Part shown: positions 42,053-50,686 of the stretch, one piece after another | Position numbering within the stretch: the stretch's first letter is position 1 | Layout: every line of letters begins with the position of its first letter | From: Aldehydirespirator sp965204415 | GTDB lineage: Bacteria > Actinomycetota > Acidimicrobiia > Acidimicrobiales > Aldehydirespiratoraceae | DNA: 64,000 nucleotides | Reading direction: 5' to 3' | Assembly: GCA_965204415.1 (NCBI GenBank) | Contig: CBDBEL010000003.1 | Location: 372,001-436,000 of the forward strand | Made by a program: the position numbers and the translations under genes | Notes under the pieces: generated by a model | Told to the model about the DNA's origin: nothing | The model's input: only the letters and a program-made list of their open reading frames with translations | Database searches by the model: none

Positions 42053-43057
42053 TCAAGGCCGTGCTGAGAGCACGACCGGGTCGCCGGTGGTGACGTGGAC
42101 CACGTCGCGGCGGTCGCCGTCGGAGACGCTGAGGACCATCCCGGCCTCCAGTTGCTCGCCGAGACCGATCTGCGGGCCGATCACCGGACGCTCGAAGCCC
42201 ATGCCCAGACCCCGCACCAGCCAGTCGCCGGAAGCCGCGGCCCCGGCCAGCTCGGCATGAGTGGCGCCCGCACGGCAGGCGTCGGCCAGAGCGGTGGAGC
42301 CCAGACGCCGACCGTCGTCAAAGACGCCGCCGACTCCGCATTCATACAGGTCGACGATCACGCCAATGTCGACGGCGAGCCTGCCGGCACCACGCTCGAC
42401 CCCAACCCCCGACGACGACACCGGCAAACCCCCGACAACTCGGCCCACACCACCAACGCCACGCTCAACCCAAACACCCGACGACGGGACGGTCACTCCC
42501 TCTGAGGCCAGGGCCTCGATAGCGGCTACGGCTGGATCGCGGCCCGAGGATGCCCCCAGCGCCGCCTCCACGCCGACCCAGGCTGCCTCGCAGGACCGAG
42601 CGATGGCCTCGACCTCGCCAGGCAGCTTGTGGCGGCGCACCTGAGCCATCAGGTCGTCGGCGGGCACGACCTCGGCCTCGGGGGCGAAAATGGCCGCGGC
42701 ACGGCGGAACGACGGGGTCAACTCGTCCACCCCGATGCTGCGGGCCTCGGCCATGCCCTCGATGCCCGCCATGGACATCGCCATGATCCGGGGGTTCCAG
42801 GTGAGGGGATAGAGGTCATCGAAGCTCATCGGCGGCTCGATGCCGTCGTCCCAGCTCGACAAGGCATGGACCTGCCCGGTGGCCCCGACAACGATGCAGC
42901 CCGCCCCGAAGGGCCGGGTGCCCGCCGTCCAGAGGCGGCGCAGGCCGCAGGAGTAGCCGGCGTTGTCCTGACGACCCAGCACGAGAACGTCGATGCCGGC
43001 CGCAGCCATGGCGTGAAGCACCCGCTCCCGCCGGGCCAGCACCAGGTCCCCGGTCAT
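42053..43057 (-). CDS. M24-family protein lacking metal ligands (degenerate paralogue)
   Basis: This is a 334-residue M24 (pita-bread fold) protein with an N-terminal creatinase-like domain (GDLVLARRERVLHAMAAAGID) and a C-terminal M24 domain. Aligned to the neighbour at 43054, the metal ligands are largely lost: the second Asp of DxGxxxxxxxSD is replaced (LYECGVGG), the His of AHGVGL is Arg (WLVRGLGMG), and both C-terminal Glu positions are absent. A tandem-like peptide (VPSSGVWVERG and VSSSGVGVERG) is inserted before the first Asp. It is likely non-catalytic, perhaps a partner subunit. ATG 43057 overlaps the stop of the intact gene (ATGA). Confidence 0.82.
   Translation of the reverse strand: MTGDLVLARRERVLHAMAAAGIDVLVLGRQDNAGYSCGLRRLWTAGTRPFGAGCIVVGATGQVHALSSWDDGIEPPMSFDDLYPLTWNPRIMAMSMAGIEGMAEARSIGVDELTPSFRRAAAIFAPEAEVVPADDLMAQVRRHKLPGEVEAIARSCEAAWVGVEAALGASSGRDPAVAAIEALASEGVTVPSSGVWVERGVGGVGRVVGGLPVSSSGVGVERGAGRLAVDIGVIVDLYECGVGGVFDDGRRLGSTALADACRAGATHAELAGAAASGDWLVRGLGMGFERPVIGPQIGLGEQLEAGMVLSVSDGDRRDVVHVTTGDPVVLSARP
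42391..42487. repeat. imperfect direct repeat within the degenerate M24 gene
   Basis: Two ~28-bp imperfect copies, starting near 42391 and 42460 (69 bp = 23 codons apart), share CACGCTC then CCGACGACG-type sequence. On the coding strand they are G/T-rich and encode the SSGVxVERG peptide twice. The codon use is unlike the rest of the gene, suggesting a minisatellite-like expansion. Confidence 0.7.
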
Positions 43058-44250
43058 GGGCGGAACGGCTCGTAGTGGTGTCCGCCACCCAGCAGCAGCC
43101 AGCCGTCGCCGGTGACCGCGACGATCTCCTCGGCCCGGTAGCCGCCCACACCGTCCACCCACACGACCGGCTCGAACACCAGCACCATGCCCTCCGCCAA
43201 CTCGAAACCGTCGTCGAAGGCCGGTCCGAGGTCGGTGCCGATCATGGGCATCTCCGCGCTCTCGAGGCCCACACCGTGCGCCAGGTAGAAGTGCGGCAGC
43301 CACGGTGTGTCGTGAGGCTCGATGGCCCGGGCGGCCCGGCCCACGTCGCCGAGGGTCGCGCCCGGACGCACCGCCGACAAGGAGGCGTCCAGTACCGCCA
43401 TCCAGCGATCGAACACCGCCTGCTCGGCCGCAGTCGGGCCGCGGCCGGGAATCCAGGTGCGCCCGAAGTCGGACATGTAGCCGTGCCAGCCCACCCCGGC
43501 GTCGACCCACACCAGGTCACCCTCGGCGAAGACGGGATTGTCGACGCCCGTCGGGAAGGCGACATGGGAGGTGGAGGTTCGGGGCCCGCCGTCGCGGCGG
43601 GTGGGCATGGGCTGGAAGATCGGGTCGATCTCGTTGCGGTAGGCGGGGCGAGGTCCCGGATCGCCGTCGCGCAGCGACGCCAGGAACGCGCCAGCTACCT
43701 CGGCCCGGGTCGCGCCGGGAACGCAGGCCTCCTGGGCTGCGACCATGGCCTGCTGGGTGTGGCGCTGGGCCTGGTCGATGCAGGCCAGCTCGTCGGCCGT
43801 CTTGACCATGCGGGCGGGACCCAGCACCCGGCCGGCGTCGACCAGCTCGGCCGAGTCGAGCAGCCCGGCGCGGGCCATGGCGCCAGTCACCCCATCCACG
43901 GCCACCCGGCGGCCGGCCACGTTCCCGAGAACCTCCCATATGGCCTCACCAACCGCGTCCGCCCCGTCGTCGAGTTCGGGCCACAGCGGGTCGCCCGCCT
44001 CGGCACAGGCCAGCACTACGTCGCTGACCGGGTCATGCGCATGCAACCGGACCGGCCCGTCGGCCGCGCTGACGATGACAACCGCCCGGCGGTGATTGGC
44101 GTGGCTGGCGTCGACCGCTTCCGGAACATGGCCGGTGGCGTAGGTGACGTGGGGACCGTGAAGCAGCACGGCTCCATCCACGCCCTGAGCGAGCATCTGA
44201 TCACGCAAGCGGGCCAGCCGCTCCGCTCCCATGCGGCCCAAGTCGAGCAC
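43054..44250 (-). CDS. M24 metallopeptidase / creatinase-like hydrolase
   Basis: This is a 398-residue M24 family enzyme (Xaa-Pro dipeptidase, creatinase or related C-N hydrolase). The N-terminal creatinase domain is followed by the M24 domain with all five metal ligands: two Asp in WVDAGVGWHGYMSDFGRTW, His in YLAHGVGLES, and Glu in LVFEPVVW and YRAEEIVAV. The start is GTG 44250. It is the first gene of the operon with the degenerate paralogue and the MaoC-like gene, and divergent from the first SulP gene. The substrate, a peptide or an amidino/N-methyl compound, is unknown. Confidence 0.9.
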   Translation of the reverse strand: MLDLGRMGAERLARLRDQMLAQGVDGAVLLHGPHVTYATGHVPEAVDASHANHRRAVVIVSAADGPVRLHAHDPVSDVVLACAEAGDPLWPELDDGADAVGEAIWEVLGNVAGRRVAVDGVTGAMARAGLLDSAELVDAGRVLGPARMVKTADELACIDQAQRHTQQAMVAAQEACVPGATRAEVAGAFLASLRDGDPGPRPAYRNEIDPIFQPMPTRRDGGPRTSTSHVAFPTGVDNPVFAEGDLVWVDAGVGWHGYMSDFGRTWIPGRGPTAAEQAVFDRWMAVLDASLSAVRPGATLGDVGRAARAIEPHDTPWLPHFYLAHGVGLESAEMPMIGTDLGPAFDDGFELAEGMVLVFEPVVWVDGVGGYRAEEIVAVTGDGWLLLGGGHHYEPFRP

Positions 44251-44283
44251 AGCCGGACGCTACTCCCCGTTCCTCGCCCGTCG

Positions 44284-44302
44284 CGATCCTCCTGGAGGAT
44301 CG
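44284..44302. promoter_or_regulatory. 9-bp inverted repeat in the divergent M24/SulP region
   Basis: CGATCCTCC-T-GGAGGATCG is a perfect inverted repeat with a one-base centre, in the 146 bp between the M24 start (44250, minus) and the SulP start (44397, plus). Further TCCTC and GGAGG motifs follow. It could be an operator for both genes; no terminator-like T-run is present. Confidence 0.45.
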
Positions 44303-44396
44303 GTCAACCAAATCGGGAGGATGTCCTCGCCCATAATCCTCGCCATCCGAGCTAGCCGACACGCGTGCATTGAGAACTACTCTCCGCGAGACGGGC

Positions 44397-46037
44397 ATGG
44401 GGGTGTCTCCTGTGACGTACAGCCTGCAGACCCTGCGCGGTGACTTCTTCGGTGGGCTGACCGCGGCCGTGGTGGCGCTGCCGCTGGCCCTGGCCTTCGG
44501 CGTGGCGTCGGGCCTGGGGGCGATCGAGGGGCTGTACGGCGCGGTCGCGGTCGGCTTCCTCGCTGCGGTGTTCGGCGGGACCAAGACCGTGATCTCCGGA
44601 CCGACCGGACCGATGGCAGTGGCGATGGCCGTCATCATCGCCAGCCACGCCGGCAACGACATCGGCCGCGCCCTCAAGATCGTGGTGCTGGCCGGCATCA
44701 TCCAGATCCTGCTGGGCGCGGTGAGGATCGGCCGCCTGGTCTCCTACACGCCGTACTCGGTGATCTCGGGCTTCATGTCAGGCATAGGCGTGATCATCAT
44801 GGTGATCCAGACGCTGCCCTTCCTGGGCCTGCCCGTCACCGAGGGCGGACCCCTGCAGACCCTCCGTCAATGGCCAAGCGCACTGCAGGAGATCAACTGG
44901 AGCGCACTGGCGGTCGCGGCCGTCACGCTGGGGGTGGGCCTGGCGTGGCCGCGCCGGTTCCGCAGGATCCTGCCCTCCGCGGTGGCCGCCCTGGCTGCCG
45001 GAACGCTGCTGAGCGTGCTGTGGCTGAGCGACATCCCGGTCATCGGCGAAGTGCCCTCCGGGTTGCCGGACTTCCACATGCCGGACCTGTCGCCCGCCGG
45101 GATGCTGGAGGACATCCAACCGGCGTTGACGATCGCCCTGCTCGGAGCCATCGACACCCTCCTGACCGCCCTGATCGCCGACTCCATCACCCGCGAGCGC
45201 CACAACCCGAACCGGGAACTGGTGGGCCAGGGCCTCGGCAACGCGCTGGCCGGGCTCTTCGGAGGAGTACCCGGGGCGGGAGCGACCATGGGCACGGTGG
45301 TCAACATTCGGTCCGGCGGCCGCACACGGGTCGCCGGCGCGCTGTGCGCGGTGCTCCTGCTGGCAGTGGCGCTGGGCCTGGGACGCTACGTCGAGTCGAT
45401 CCCGCACGCGGTGCTGGCCGGCATCCTGATCAAGGTCGGATGGGACATCGTCGACTGGCGGTTCGTGACCCATCTGCACCGGGTGCAGCGCGAGCACCTG
45501 CTGGTGATGGTCCTCACCCTGGGACTCACCGTCTTCGCCGACCTCGTCACCGCGGTGGTGCTGGGCCTGGTGGCGGCGGGAATGGCCAGCGCCCGCCAGT
45601 TCGAGCGTCTGGAGCTCGACAACGTGATCTCGGTGCCGCTGCTGGACACCACGTTCCTGACGGACAGCACCCTCACGGAAGGGTCCGACAGGTTCTCGGC
45701 CCGTGTCGGGCTGGTGGCGCTGAGGGGCACCTTCACGGTGGCGTCGTCCAACAAGCTGATCGCGACCCTCGGCGCCGACGTCCGCGATCACGAGGTGGTC
45801 ATCATCGACTTCTCCGAGACCGTCTACATGGACGACAGCGCGGCCGTGATCGTGGAGCAGCTCATCGACGTCGCCATCGACGAAGAGACCAAGTGCATCG
45901 TCGTGGGCACGGCGGACCTGCCCCTCGGCAGCCTCCAGGCACTCGACGTCCTCCAGCGAGTGCCGTCCGACCGCTGCGTCAACAACCTCGACGAAGCCCG
46001 CAAACTGGCCGAGCGACTCCTAGCCGCCGACACTTAG
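44397..46037 (+). CDS. SulP-family anion transporter with C-terminal STAS domain
   Basis: This is a SulP (SLC26) inorganic anion transporter of 546 residues. The core membrane domain runs from RGDFFGGLTAAVVALPLALAFG through GGVPGAGATMG to about residue 410; the C-terminal STAS domain (about 435-540) includes VVIIDFSETVYMDDSAA, the usual beta-strand/loop, where the anti-anti-sigma Ser would sit (here D-D-S). SulP proteins move bicarbonate, sulfate or other anions. ATG 44397 is chosen; a TTG codon at 44370 is possible. The stop codon TAG is contributed by the left end of repeat A3. A close paralogue is at 52664. Confidence 0.9.
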   Translation: MGVSPVTYSLQTLRGDFFGGLTAAVVALPLALAFGVASGLGAIEGLYGAVAVGFLAAVFGGTKTVISGPTGPMAVAMAVIIASHAGNDIGRALKIVVLAGIIQILLGAVRIGRLVSYTPYSVISGFMSGIGVIIMVIQTLPFLGLPVTEGGPLQTLRQWPSALQEINWSALAVAAVTLGVGLAWPRRFRRILPSAVAALAAGTLLSVLWLSDIPVIGEVPSGLPDFHMPDLSPAGMLEDIQPALTIALLGAIDTLLTALIADSITRERHNPNRELVGQGLGNALAGLFGGVPGAGATMGTVVNIRSGGRTRVAGALCAVLLLAVALGLGRYVESIPHAVLAGILIKVGWDIVDWRFVTHLHRVQREHLLVMVLTLGLTVFADLVTAVVLGLVAAGMASARQFERLELDNVISVPLLDTTFLTDSTLTEGSDRFSARVGLVALRGTFTVASSNKLIATLGADVRDHEVVIIDFSETVYMDDSAAVIVEQLIDVAIDEETKCIVVGTADLPLGSLQALDVLQRVPSDRCVNNLDEARKLAERLLAADT

Positions 46038-46177
46038 AGGCCGAGCGGATAGGCGGCACAACGCGGCCCATACGGCGCGAGGCCGTGGCCCGAGCGGCCC
46101 GTGAGCGCAGCGAACAAGAGCGGGAATGACACCGCCACACCGCGACGGGCCCTCACCTATCCGCGTGGCCCCTTAGG
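46034..46177 (+). repeat. repeat family A, copy A3
   Basis: This is a full copy. Its first bases TTAG overlap the SulP stop codon (TAG 46035-46037), and CTTAG is repeated at the far end (46172-46176). Inner inverted ends are GCGGATAGGC and ACCTATCCGC. It fills the space between the SulP gene and the convergent TauD-like gene. Confidence 0.9.
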
Positions 46178-46192
46178 GGCCGACCGTCGGGC

Positions 46193-47119
46193 TCAGCCGA
46201 CGATGAGGGTGTCCTCGCCCATCACGTCGATGCCTGATCGCTGATGGAAGCCCTGATGGTTGTCGGCCAGCTCCGAGGCGGGGTCGCCGGCGATGCGGGT
46301 ATGCCACATCACCCGGGGCTCGGTCATGTCGAACGGCGTCCCCCGGTGCATCAGCCGGCGGTTGTCCCACAGCGCGGCATCGCCCACGGCCCATTGATGG
46401 TGATGGATGCGGGGCGGCTGGCAGGCCGCGGCGTTGAGCCCGTCGAGGAACGCCTCCGACTCCTGTTCGGTCATGCCCTCGACACCGTAGGCGTGGCGCC
46501 CGATCAGCAGGTTGGGCCGGCCCGTCTCGGGGTGCACCTTCACCAGCGGCCGCAGTGACGGCTCGAGGTCGTGGAACCCGTACATGTCGTAGCCCCCGCC
46601 GGAGTTCTTGGTGGGCAGGTACCCGGAACGGCGCTGGCTGTAGTACAGCGAGTGGTAGGCCTGCAGCCCGGCCAGACGCTGCTGGGTCCCGGGATCCAAG
46701 GCCTCGTAGGCGGCCCGCATGTCGGCCCATCCGGTGGCCCCGCCGTGGCTGGTCACCACCTCGGCGGTGAACACCGAGCCCTTGGCCTGCAGTGGCATGT
46801 AGGTGCTGTCGTGGTGCCAGCCCTCGTTGCCCCGCAGCGACTTCACCACGTCGTGGCCGGGGTCGTCGAGAACCCTGCCCCCGGAGTCGACGTTGCTGAA
46901 GGCCACCGCCTCGAACTCCAGCGGCCCGAAACGCCGGGCGAAGGCGTTCTGCTCGTCGATGGTCAGGAACTGGCCCGGGAAGATCAGCAGGGCGTACTCC
47001 AACCAGGTCTCGTGCAGCGCCTCGAAGGCGGGCTCGTCGATGGACCGCAACTCCACCCCGGCGACCACCGCGCCGAAGGTGGCGTCCAGCGGTTCGATGT
47101 CGAATGGGTAGGTTCGCAT
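46193..47119 (-). CDS. TauD/TfdA-family Fe(II)/2-oxoglutarate dioxygenase
   Basis: This is a taurine/2,4-D dioxygenase-family enzyme of 308 residues. The iron triad is H102-x-D104 (WHHDSTYM) and H258 (LMHRGTP), and the 2-oxoglutarate arginine lies in MWHTRIAGD. The opening EPLDATFGAVVAGVELRS is typical of TauD/TfdA. It hydroxylates an alkyl chain next to a sulfonate, ether or similar group, coupled to 2-oxoglutarate decarboxylation. It is more canonical than the dioxygenase at 21926. It lies 110 bp downstream of bioA on the same strand. Substrate not determinable. Confidence 0.92.
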   Translation of the reverse strand: MRTYPFDIEPLDATFGAVVAGVELRSIDEPAFEALHETWLEYALLIFPGQFLTIDEQNAFARRFGPLEFEAVAFSNVDSGGRVLDDPGHDVVKSLRGNEGWHHDSTYMPLQAKGSVFTAEVVTSHGGATGWADMRAAYEALDPGTQQRLAGLQAYHSLYYSQRRSGYLPTKNSGGGYDMYGFHDLEPSLRPLVKVHPETGRPNLLIGRHAYGVEGMTEQESEAFLDGLNAAACQPPRIHHHQWAVGDAALWDNRRLMHRGTPFDMTEPRVMWHTRIAGDPASELADNHQGFHQRSGIDVMGEDTLIVG

Positions 47120-47229
47120 GCGCGGCGGACTCGATGCTCGTGAGATCCTGTTCCATCAAGATAGCGACCCCGGCTAAGAGCGCCCGCAAAGTTGAGCGGA
47201 GCAACCCCGGGTAACCCGCGGTCCTTTGA

Positions 47230-48540
47230 CTATTGCTGTCTCGCCACCTCGACCATTGCTGAGGTGATGGTGCGGATGTCGGGCCTGCTCGACACGTAGG
47301 GCGGCATGGTGTAGAGGAGCCGGCCGAACGGTCTGAGCCACACGCCTCGCTCGATGAGGGCAGCCTGGGTCCGGGCGACGGATATCGGCTCATCCATCTC
47401 GACGACTCCGATGGCTCCGAGAACGCGCACGTCTCGCACCCCCCGAAGCGAGGCGGCCGCGGCCAGCCCCGCTGTCAACTCCGACTCGATTCGCTTCACT
47501 TCGGATCGCCATTGGCGCGACAGCAGCAGTCTGATGCTGGCCAGCGACACCGCGGCGGCGAGCGGGTTGGCCATGTACGTCGGCCCGTGCATGAGCCCGG
47601 CCGACTCGGCCGCGTTGACTCCCTGTGCGATCTCGGATGTGCACAGCACCGCGGCCATGGTGAGGTAGCCGCCCGTCAGCGCCTTGCCGACGCACATGAT
47701 GTCGGGGGCAATGCCGGCGTGATCGCATCCGAACAGCTCGCCGGAGCGGCCGAACCCGGTGGCGATCTCGTCCGCGATCAGAGGCACCTCGTGGTCGTCG
47801 CAGAGGCGCCGCACAGCGCGCAGGTAGTCCGGCGAGTAGAACCTCATGCCGCCCGCACCCTGCACCACCGGCTCGATGATGACGGCCGCGATCTCATCGG
47901 AGTGCGCCGCCAGCAGGCGGGCGAACTCGGCGATGTGGCTGTCGTCGAACTGCTCTGCGAAGGCCGGGCTGGGCACGGGAGCGAAGATCTGCTCGGGCAA
48001 CATGCCGGTGAACATCGAGTGCATCCCGTTGACGGGATCACACACCGACATGCAGCCCAGGGTGTCGCCGTGGTAGCCGCCGCGGACGGTGAGCAGGCGC
48101 CGGCGATCGGGACGGCCGACGCCCCGGGCGAACTGAAGCGCCATCTTGATGGCGACCTCCACCGAGACCGAACCCGAGTCGGCCAAGAAAACGTGCTCGA
48201 GTCCCGCGGGCGCGATGTCGACCAGCGTCTCGGCCAGCTCGACCGCGGGGTGATGGGTCACCCCGCCGAACATCACGTGGGCCATGTCCCCCAACTGGCT
48301 TCGGACGGCCTCGTCGAGCACAGGGTGGCGGTACCCGTGGATGGCCGCCCACCACGACGACATGCCGTCGATCACCTCCGAGCCGTCCGACAAAGTCAGC
48401 CTGACTCCTCGGGCTGAGGTCACCACGATCGGGTCGCTGGCTGCGGGCATCGGGGCGTAGGGATGCCAGACCCGCCGCCGGTCCCGCTCAAGCAGCCGCT
48501 CCCCTGTCACCCGACCAGTCTCGACACTGGCTCCCGTCAT
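47230..48540 (-). CDS. bioA: adenosylmethionine-8-amino-7-oxononanoate aminotransferase
   Basis: This is BioA, a PLP-dependent class III aminotransferase of 436 residues (usual 420-450) that converts KAPA to DAPA in biotin synthesis using S-adenosylmethionine as amino donor. Characteristic features are MSSWWAAIHGYRHP, DSGSVSVEVAIKMALQF, the PLP lysine K286 in VGKALTGGY, and HGPTYMANPLA. These distinguish BioA from other class III aminotransferases. It is divergent from a luciferase-like gene, and bioF and bioD lie 2-4 kb away on the other strand, so biotin genes are split around two redox genes. Confidence 0.93.
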   Translation of the reverse strand: MTGASVETGRVTGERLLERDRRRVWHPYAPMPAASDPIVVTSARGVRLTLSDGSEVIDGMSSWWAAIHGYRHPVLDEAVRSQLGDMAHVMFGGVTHHPAVELAETLVDIAPAGLEHVFLADSGSVSVEVAIKMALQFARGVGRPDRRRLLTVRGGYHGDTLGCMSVCDPVNGMHSMFTGMLPEQIFAPVPSPAFAEQFDDSHIAEFARLLAAHSDEIAAVIIEPVVQGAGGMRFYSPDYLRAVRRLCDDHEVPLIADEIATGFGRSGELFGCDHAGIAPDIMCVGKALTGGYLTMAAVLCTSEIAQGVNAAESAGLMHGPTYMANPLAAAVSLASIRLLLSRQWRSEVKRIESELTAGLAAAASLRGVRDVRVLGAIGVVEMDEPISVARTQAALIERGVWLRPFGRLLYTMPPYVSSRPDIRTITSAMVEVARQQ

Positions 48541-48611
48541 GTCCAGATGGGCGGCTGAAACTCTGACGGCGAGCCAGTCGGGTAGGTCCCCGCATCCTTG
48601 GAGCGCCTACA

Positions 48612-49772
48612 GTGGACGCCGTGCGCACGGGGGTGTTCCTGTTCGGCGGGGTCGAGCTGGCCGACGCCGGCGCGGGACCGCCTGCCCCGACCGACCGGCG
48701 CTTCGACCACAAGGAGATCTGGCGCACCACCGAGCGGATCATCGACATGGGGGTGGTGTGCGACCGGCTCGGGTTCGACTCGTACTGGCTGACCGAGCAT
48801 CACTTCCAGCATGAGGGCTACGAGGTCATACCCAACGGCATCCTGGTGGGAACCATCGTCGCCGAGCGCACCGAGAACATCCGGATCGGGATGGCGTTCA
48901 ACATCGCGCCGCAGTGGCATCCGCTGCGGCTGGCCGAGGACTTCGCCACCTTCCACAACGTCTCCGGCGGCCGGGGGATACTCGGTGTGGGACGGGGAAC
49001 GGTGCCGCGCGAGGCCGAGACCCTGGGCACGAGGATCGGCAGCTTCGACAACCCCGACAAGGCGGCCGCCGACGAGCTCAACCGCAAGCAGTTCGACGAG
49101 GCCATGGAAGTGATCTGCTCGGCTCTGGACAACGACACGTTCCGCTTCCACGGCGAATTGTACGACTTCCCGCCGCCGGGCATCCCCGACCGGGGCGGGT
49201 TCGTCACCGAACTCAGCCTGGTGCCGCGGCCCCTGTACCCGTACGAGATCTGGCAGGCCGCGAAGTCGCCGGCCACCCTGGAGCAGATACCCCGCTGCGG
49301 CTGGGGCGGCGTCTTCTGGAACTATCACCACGCCTTCGTCAAGGAGCGATGGGAGCAGTTCGCCGACCGGTATCAGGCCCACCACGGCAGGGAGCTCGAC
49401 CGCGGCGAGAACCGCATGCTGGTGCAGTGCGTCCGGGTGGAGGACACCTACGAGGACGCAGTGGCGTCGGTGCGCGACGGCCACGACGAGCTCTGGAAGT
49501 TCCTCGGCCCCTACGGGTGGAGCAAGGGCTACATGGGCCCCGACGGCAAACCGGCCAAGCCGGGGCTGATCCCCACCCTGGAGACGTCCATCGAGCAGAA
49601 GACCTGGGTGGTGGGCAGCCCCGAGCAGGTAGCCGAGGCCATCAGCTGGCGGGACGAGCAGATGGGGCTGGAGAACCTGCTGCTGTTCCCGGCCATGCCC
49701 GGCGACCCCTACGAGAAGGTCGACGAGCAGCTCCATCGCATCGCCGAAGACGTCCTGCCCTTGCTGCCGTAG
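48612..49772 (+). CDS. luciferase-like monooxygenase (LLM) family flavin-dependent oxidoreductase
   Basis: This is a TIM-barrel flavin-dependent oxidoreductase of the bacterial-luciferase-like family, 386 residues, using FMN or F420. FDSYWLTEHHFQHEGYEVIPN is the typical beta1-beta2 region (residues about 57-77), and GGRGILGVGRGTVPREAETLG the cofactor phosphate site. Its start is GTG 48612 with GGAG eight bases upstream. It is divergent from bioA (71 bp between) and upstream of a nitroreductase, bioF and bioD. A link to biotin synthesis is possible but inferred from position only. Confidence 0.88.
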   Translation: MDAVRTGVFLFGGVELADAGAGPPAPTDRRFDHKEIWRTTERIIDMGVVCDRLGFDSYWLTEHHFQHEGYEVIPNGILVGTIVAERTENIRIGMAFNIAPQWHPLRLAEDFATFHNVSGGRGILGVGRGTVPREAETLGTRIGSFDNPDKAAADELNRKQFDEAMEVICSALDNDTFRFHGELYDFPPPGIPDRGGFVTELSLVPRPLYPYEIWQAAKSPATLEQIPRCGWGGVFWNYHHAFVKERWEQFADRYQAHHGRELDRGENRMLVQCVRVEDTYEDAVASVRDGHDELWKFLGPYGWSKGYMGPDGKPAKPGLIPTLETSIEQKTWVVGSPEQVAEAISWRDEQMGLENLLLFPAMPGDPYEKVDEQLHRIAEDVLPLLP

Positions 49773-49784
49773 TTGCGTCCTTCC

Positions 49785-49912
49785 GGCCGGCGGGTCCTGT
49801 CACGGGCGCGCCCTGGCGGCGCGAGCGCCGCCATTGCTTGCCCCGTGCCACCCCCCGGCCTGTTGAGTCGCGTCCTGCGGGCCGCACCCCGTGCCACTCC
49901 CGGTCTGGTCGA
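49785..49912 (+). repeat. repeat family B, copy B5
   Basis: The left end GGCCGGCGGGTCCTGTC is at 49785-49801, and the core ends ACCCCCCGGCC at 49860. The internal hairpin GGCGGCGC-GA-GCGCCGCC and the CACGGG / CCCGTG pair are as in B4. A partial second right unit continues to about 49912. It lies between the luciferase-like and nitroreductase genes. Confidence 0.85.
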
Positions 49913-49973
49913 TCGTGGTTGGGAGCCGTAGGGTCTGACTGGCTGATCAACTACTCGACGCAGGAGGCCAGAG

Positions 49974-50645
49974 ATGCTGGGACTGTCCGCCGATGAACTG
50001 CTGACAACGACGCGGGCGGTCCGCAAGCGTCTGGACTTCGACCGCCCGGTCGATCCCGAGTTGATCATCGAGTGCCTGAACATCGCGCTGCAGGCCCCCA
50101 CCGGCGGCAATCTCCAGGACTGGCAGTGGATGGTGGTGACCGACCCGGCCAAGAAGGCCGCGCTGGCCGAGCTGTACCGCCAGTCGTGGGCGGCCTACAA
50201 GGAGTCGCCATACTTCCCCACCAACGCCCCGCCCCGCGAGGACCCCGCGGTGCAGGCCTCGTTCGAACGGATCGCGGACTCGGCCCAGTACCTCTCCGAC
50301 AACCTCGAGCGGGCGCCGGTGTTCCTGATCCCGTGCCTAGCCGTGAGGCGCGTCGACCGGCCGTCATGGGGAGGAGCGGCGTCGAGGCTCGGATCGGTGA
50401 TCCAGGCGTCGTGGAGCTTCATGCTGGCCGCCCGGGAGCGGGGACTGGGCACGTGCTGGACCACGCTCCACCTGGCCTACGAGAAGCAGGCCGCCGAGAT
50501 TCTCGGAATCCCGTACGACGATTGCACGCAGGTCGCCCTCATACCGGTCGCCCACACCATCGGCACCGACTTCCGGCCGGGAATGCGCAAGCCGACGGCG
50601 GAGGTGCTGCACTGGGACGCCTGGAAGGGCACTCCGCCGTCCTGA
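49974..50645 (+). CDS. nitroreductase-family flavoprotein
   Basis: This is an FMN-dependent nitroreductase-fold protein of 223 residues. TTRAVRKRLDFDRPVDPELI and APTGGNLQDWQWMVVTDPAKK are the FMN-binding N-terminal motifs, and GLGTCWTTLH the C-terminal one. It reduces nitro, quinone or enone groups using NAD(P)H. AGGAGG lies six bases before ATG 49974, the strongest ribosome-binding site of this part of the window. It is followed by bioF 41 bp downstream, so it may be part of the biotin operon. Confidence 0.9.
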   Translation: MLGLSADELLTTTRAVRKRLDFDRPVDPELIIECLNIALQAPTGGNLQDWQWMVVTDPAKKAALAELYRQSWAAYKESPYFPTNAPPREDPAVQASFERIADSAQYLSDNLERAPVFLIPCLAVRRVDRPSWGGAASRLGSVIQASWSFMLAARERGLGTCWTTLHLAYEKQAAEILGIPYDDCTQVALIPVAHTIGTDFRPGMRKPTAEVLHWDAWKGTPPS

Positions 50646-50686
50646 TCGCGGACCGCGACCGCTTCGCCTCACGAGCAAGGCTCCCT

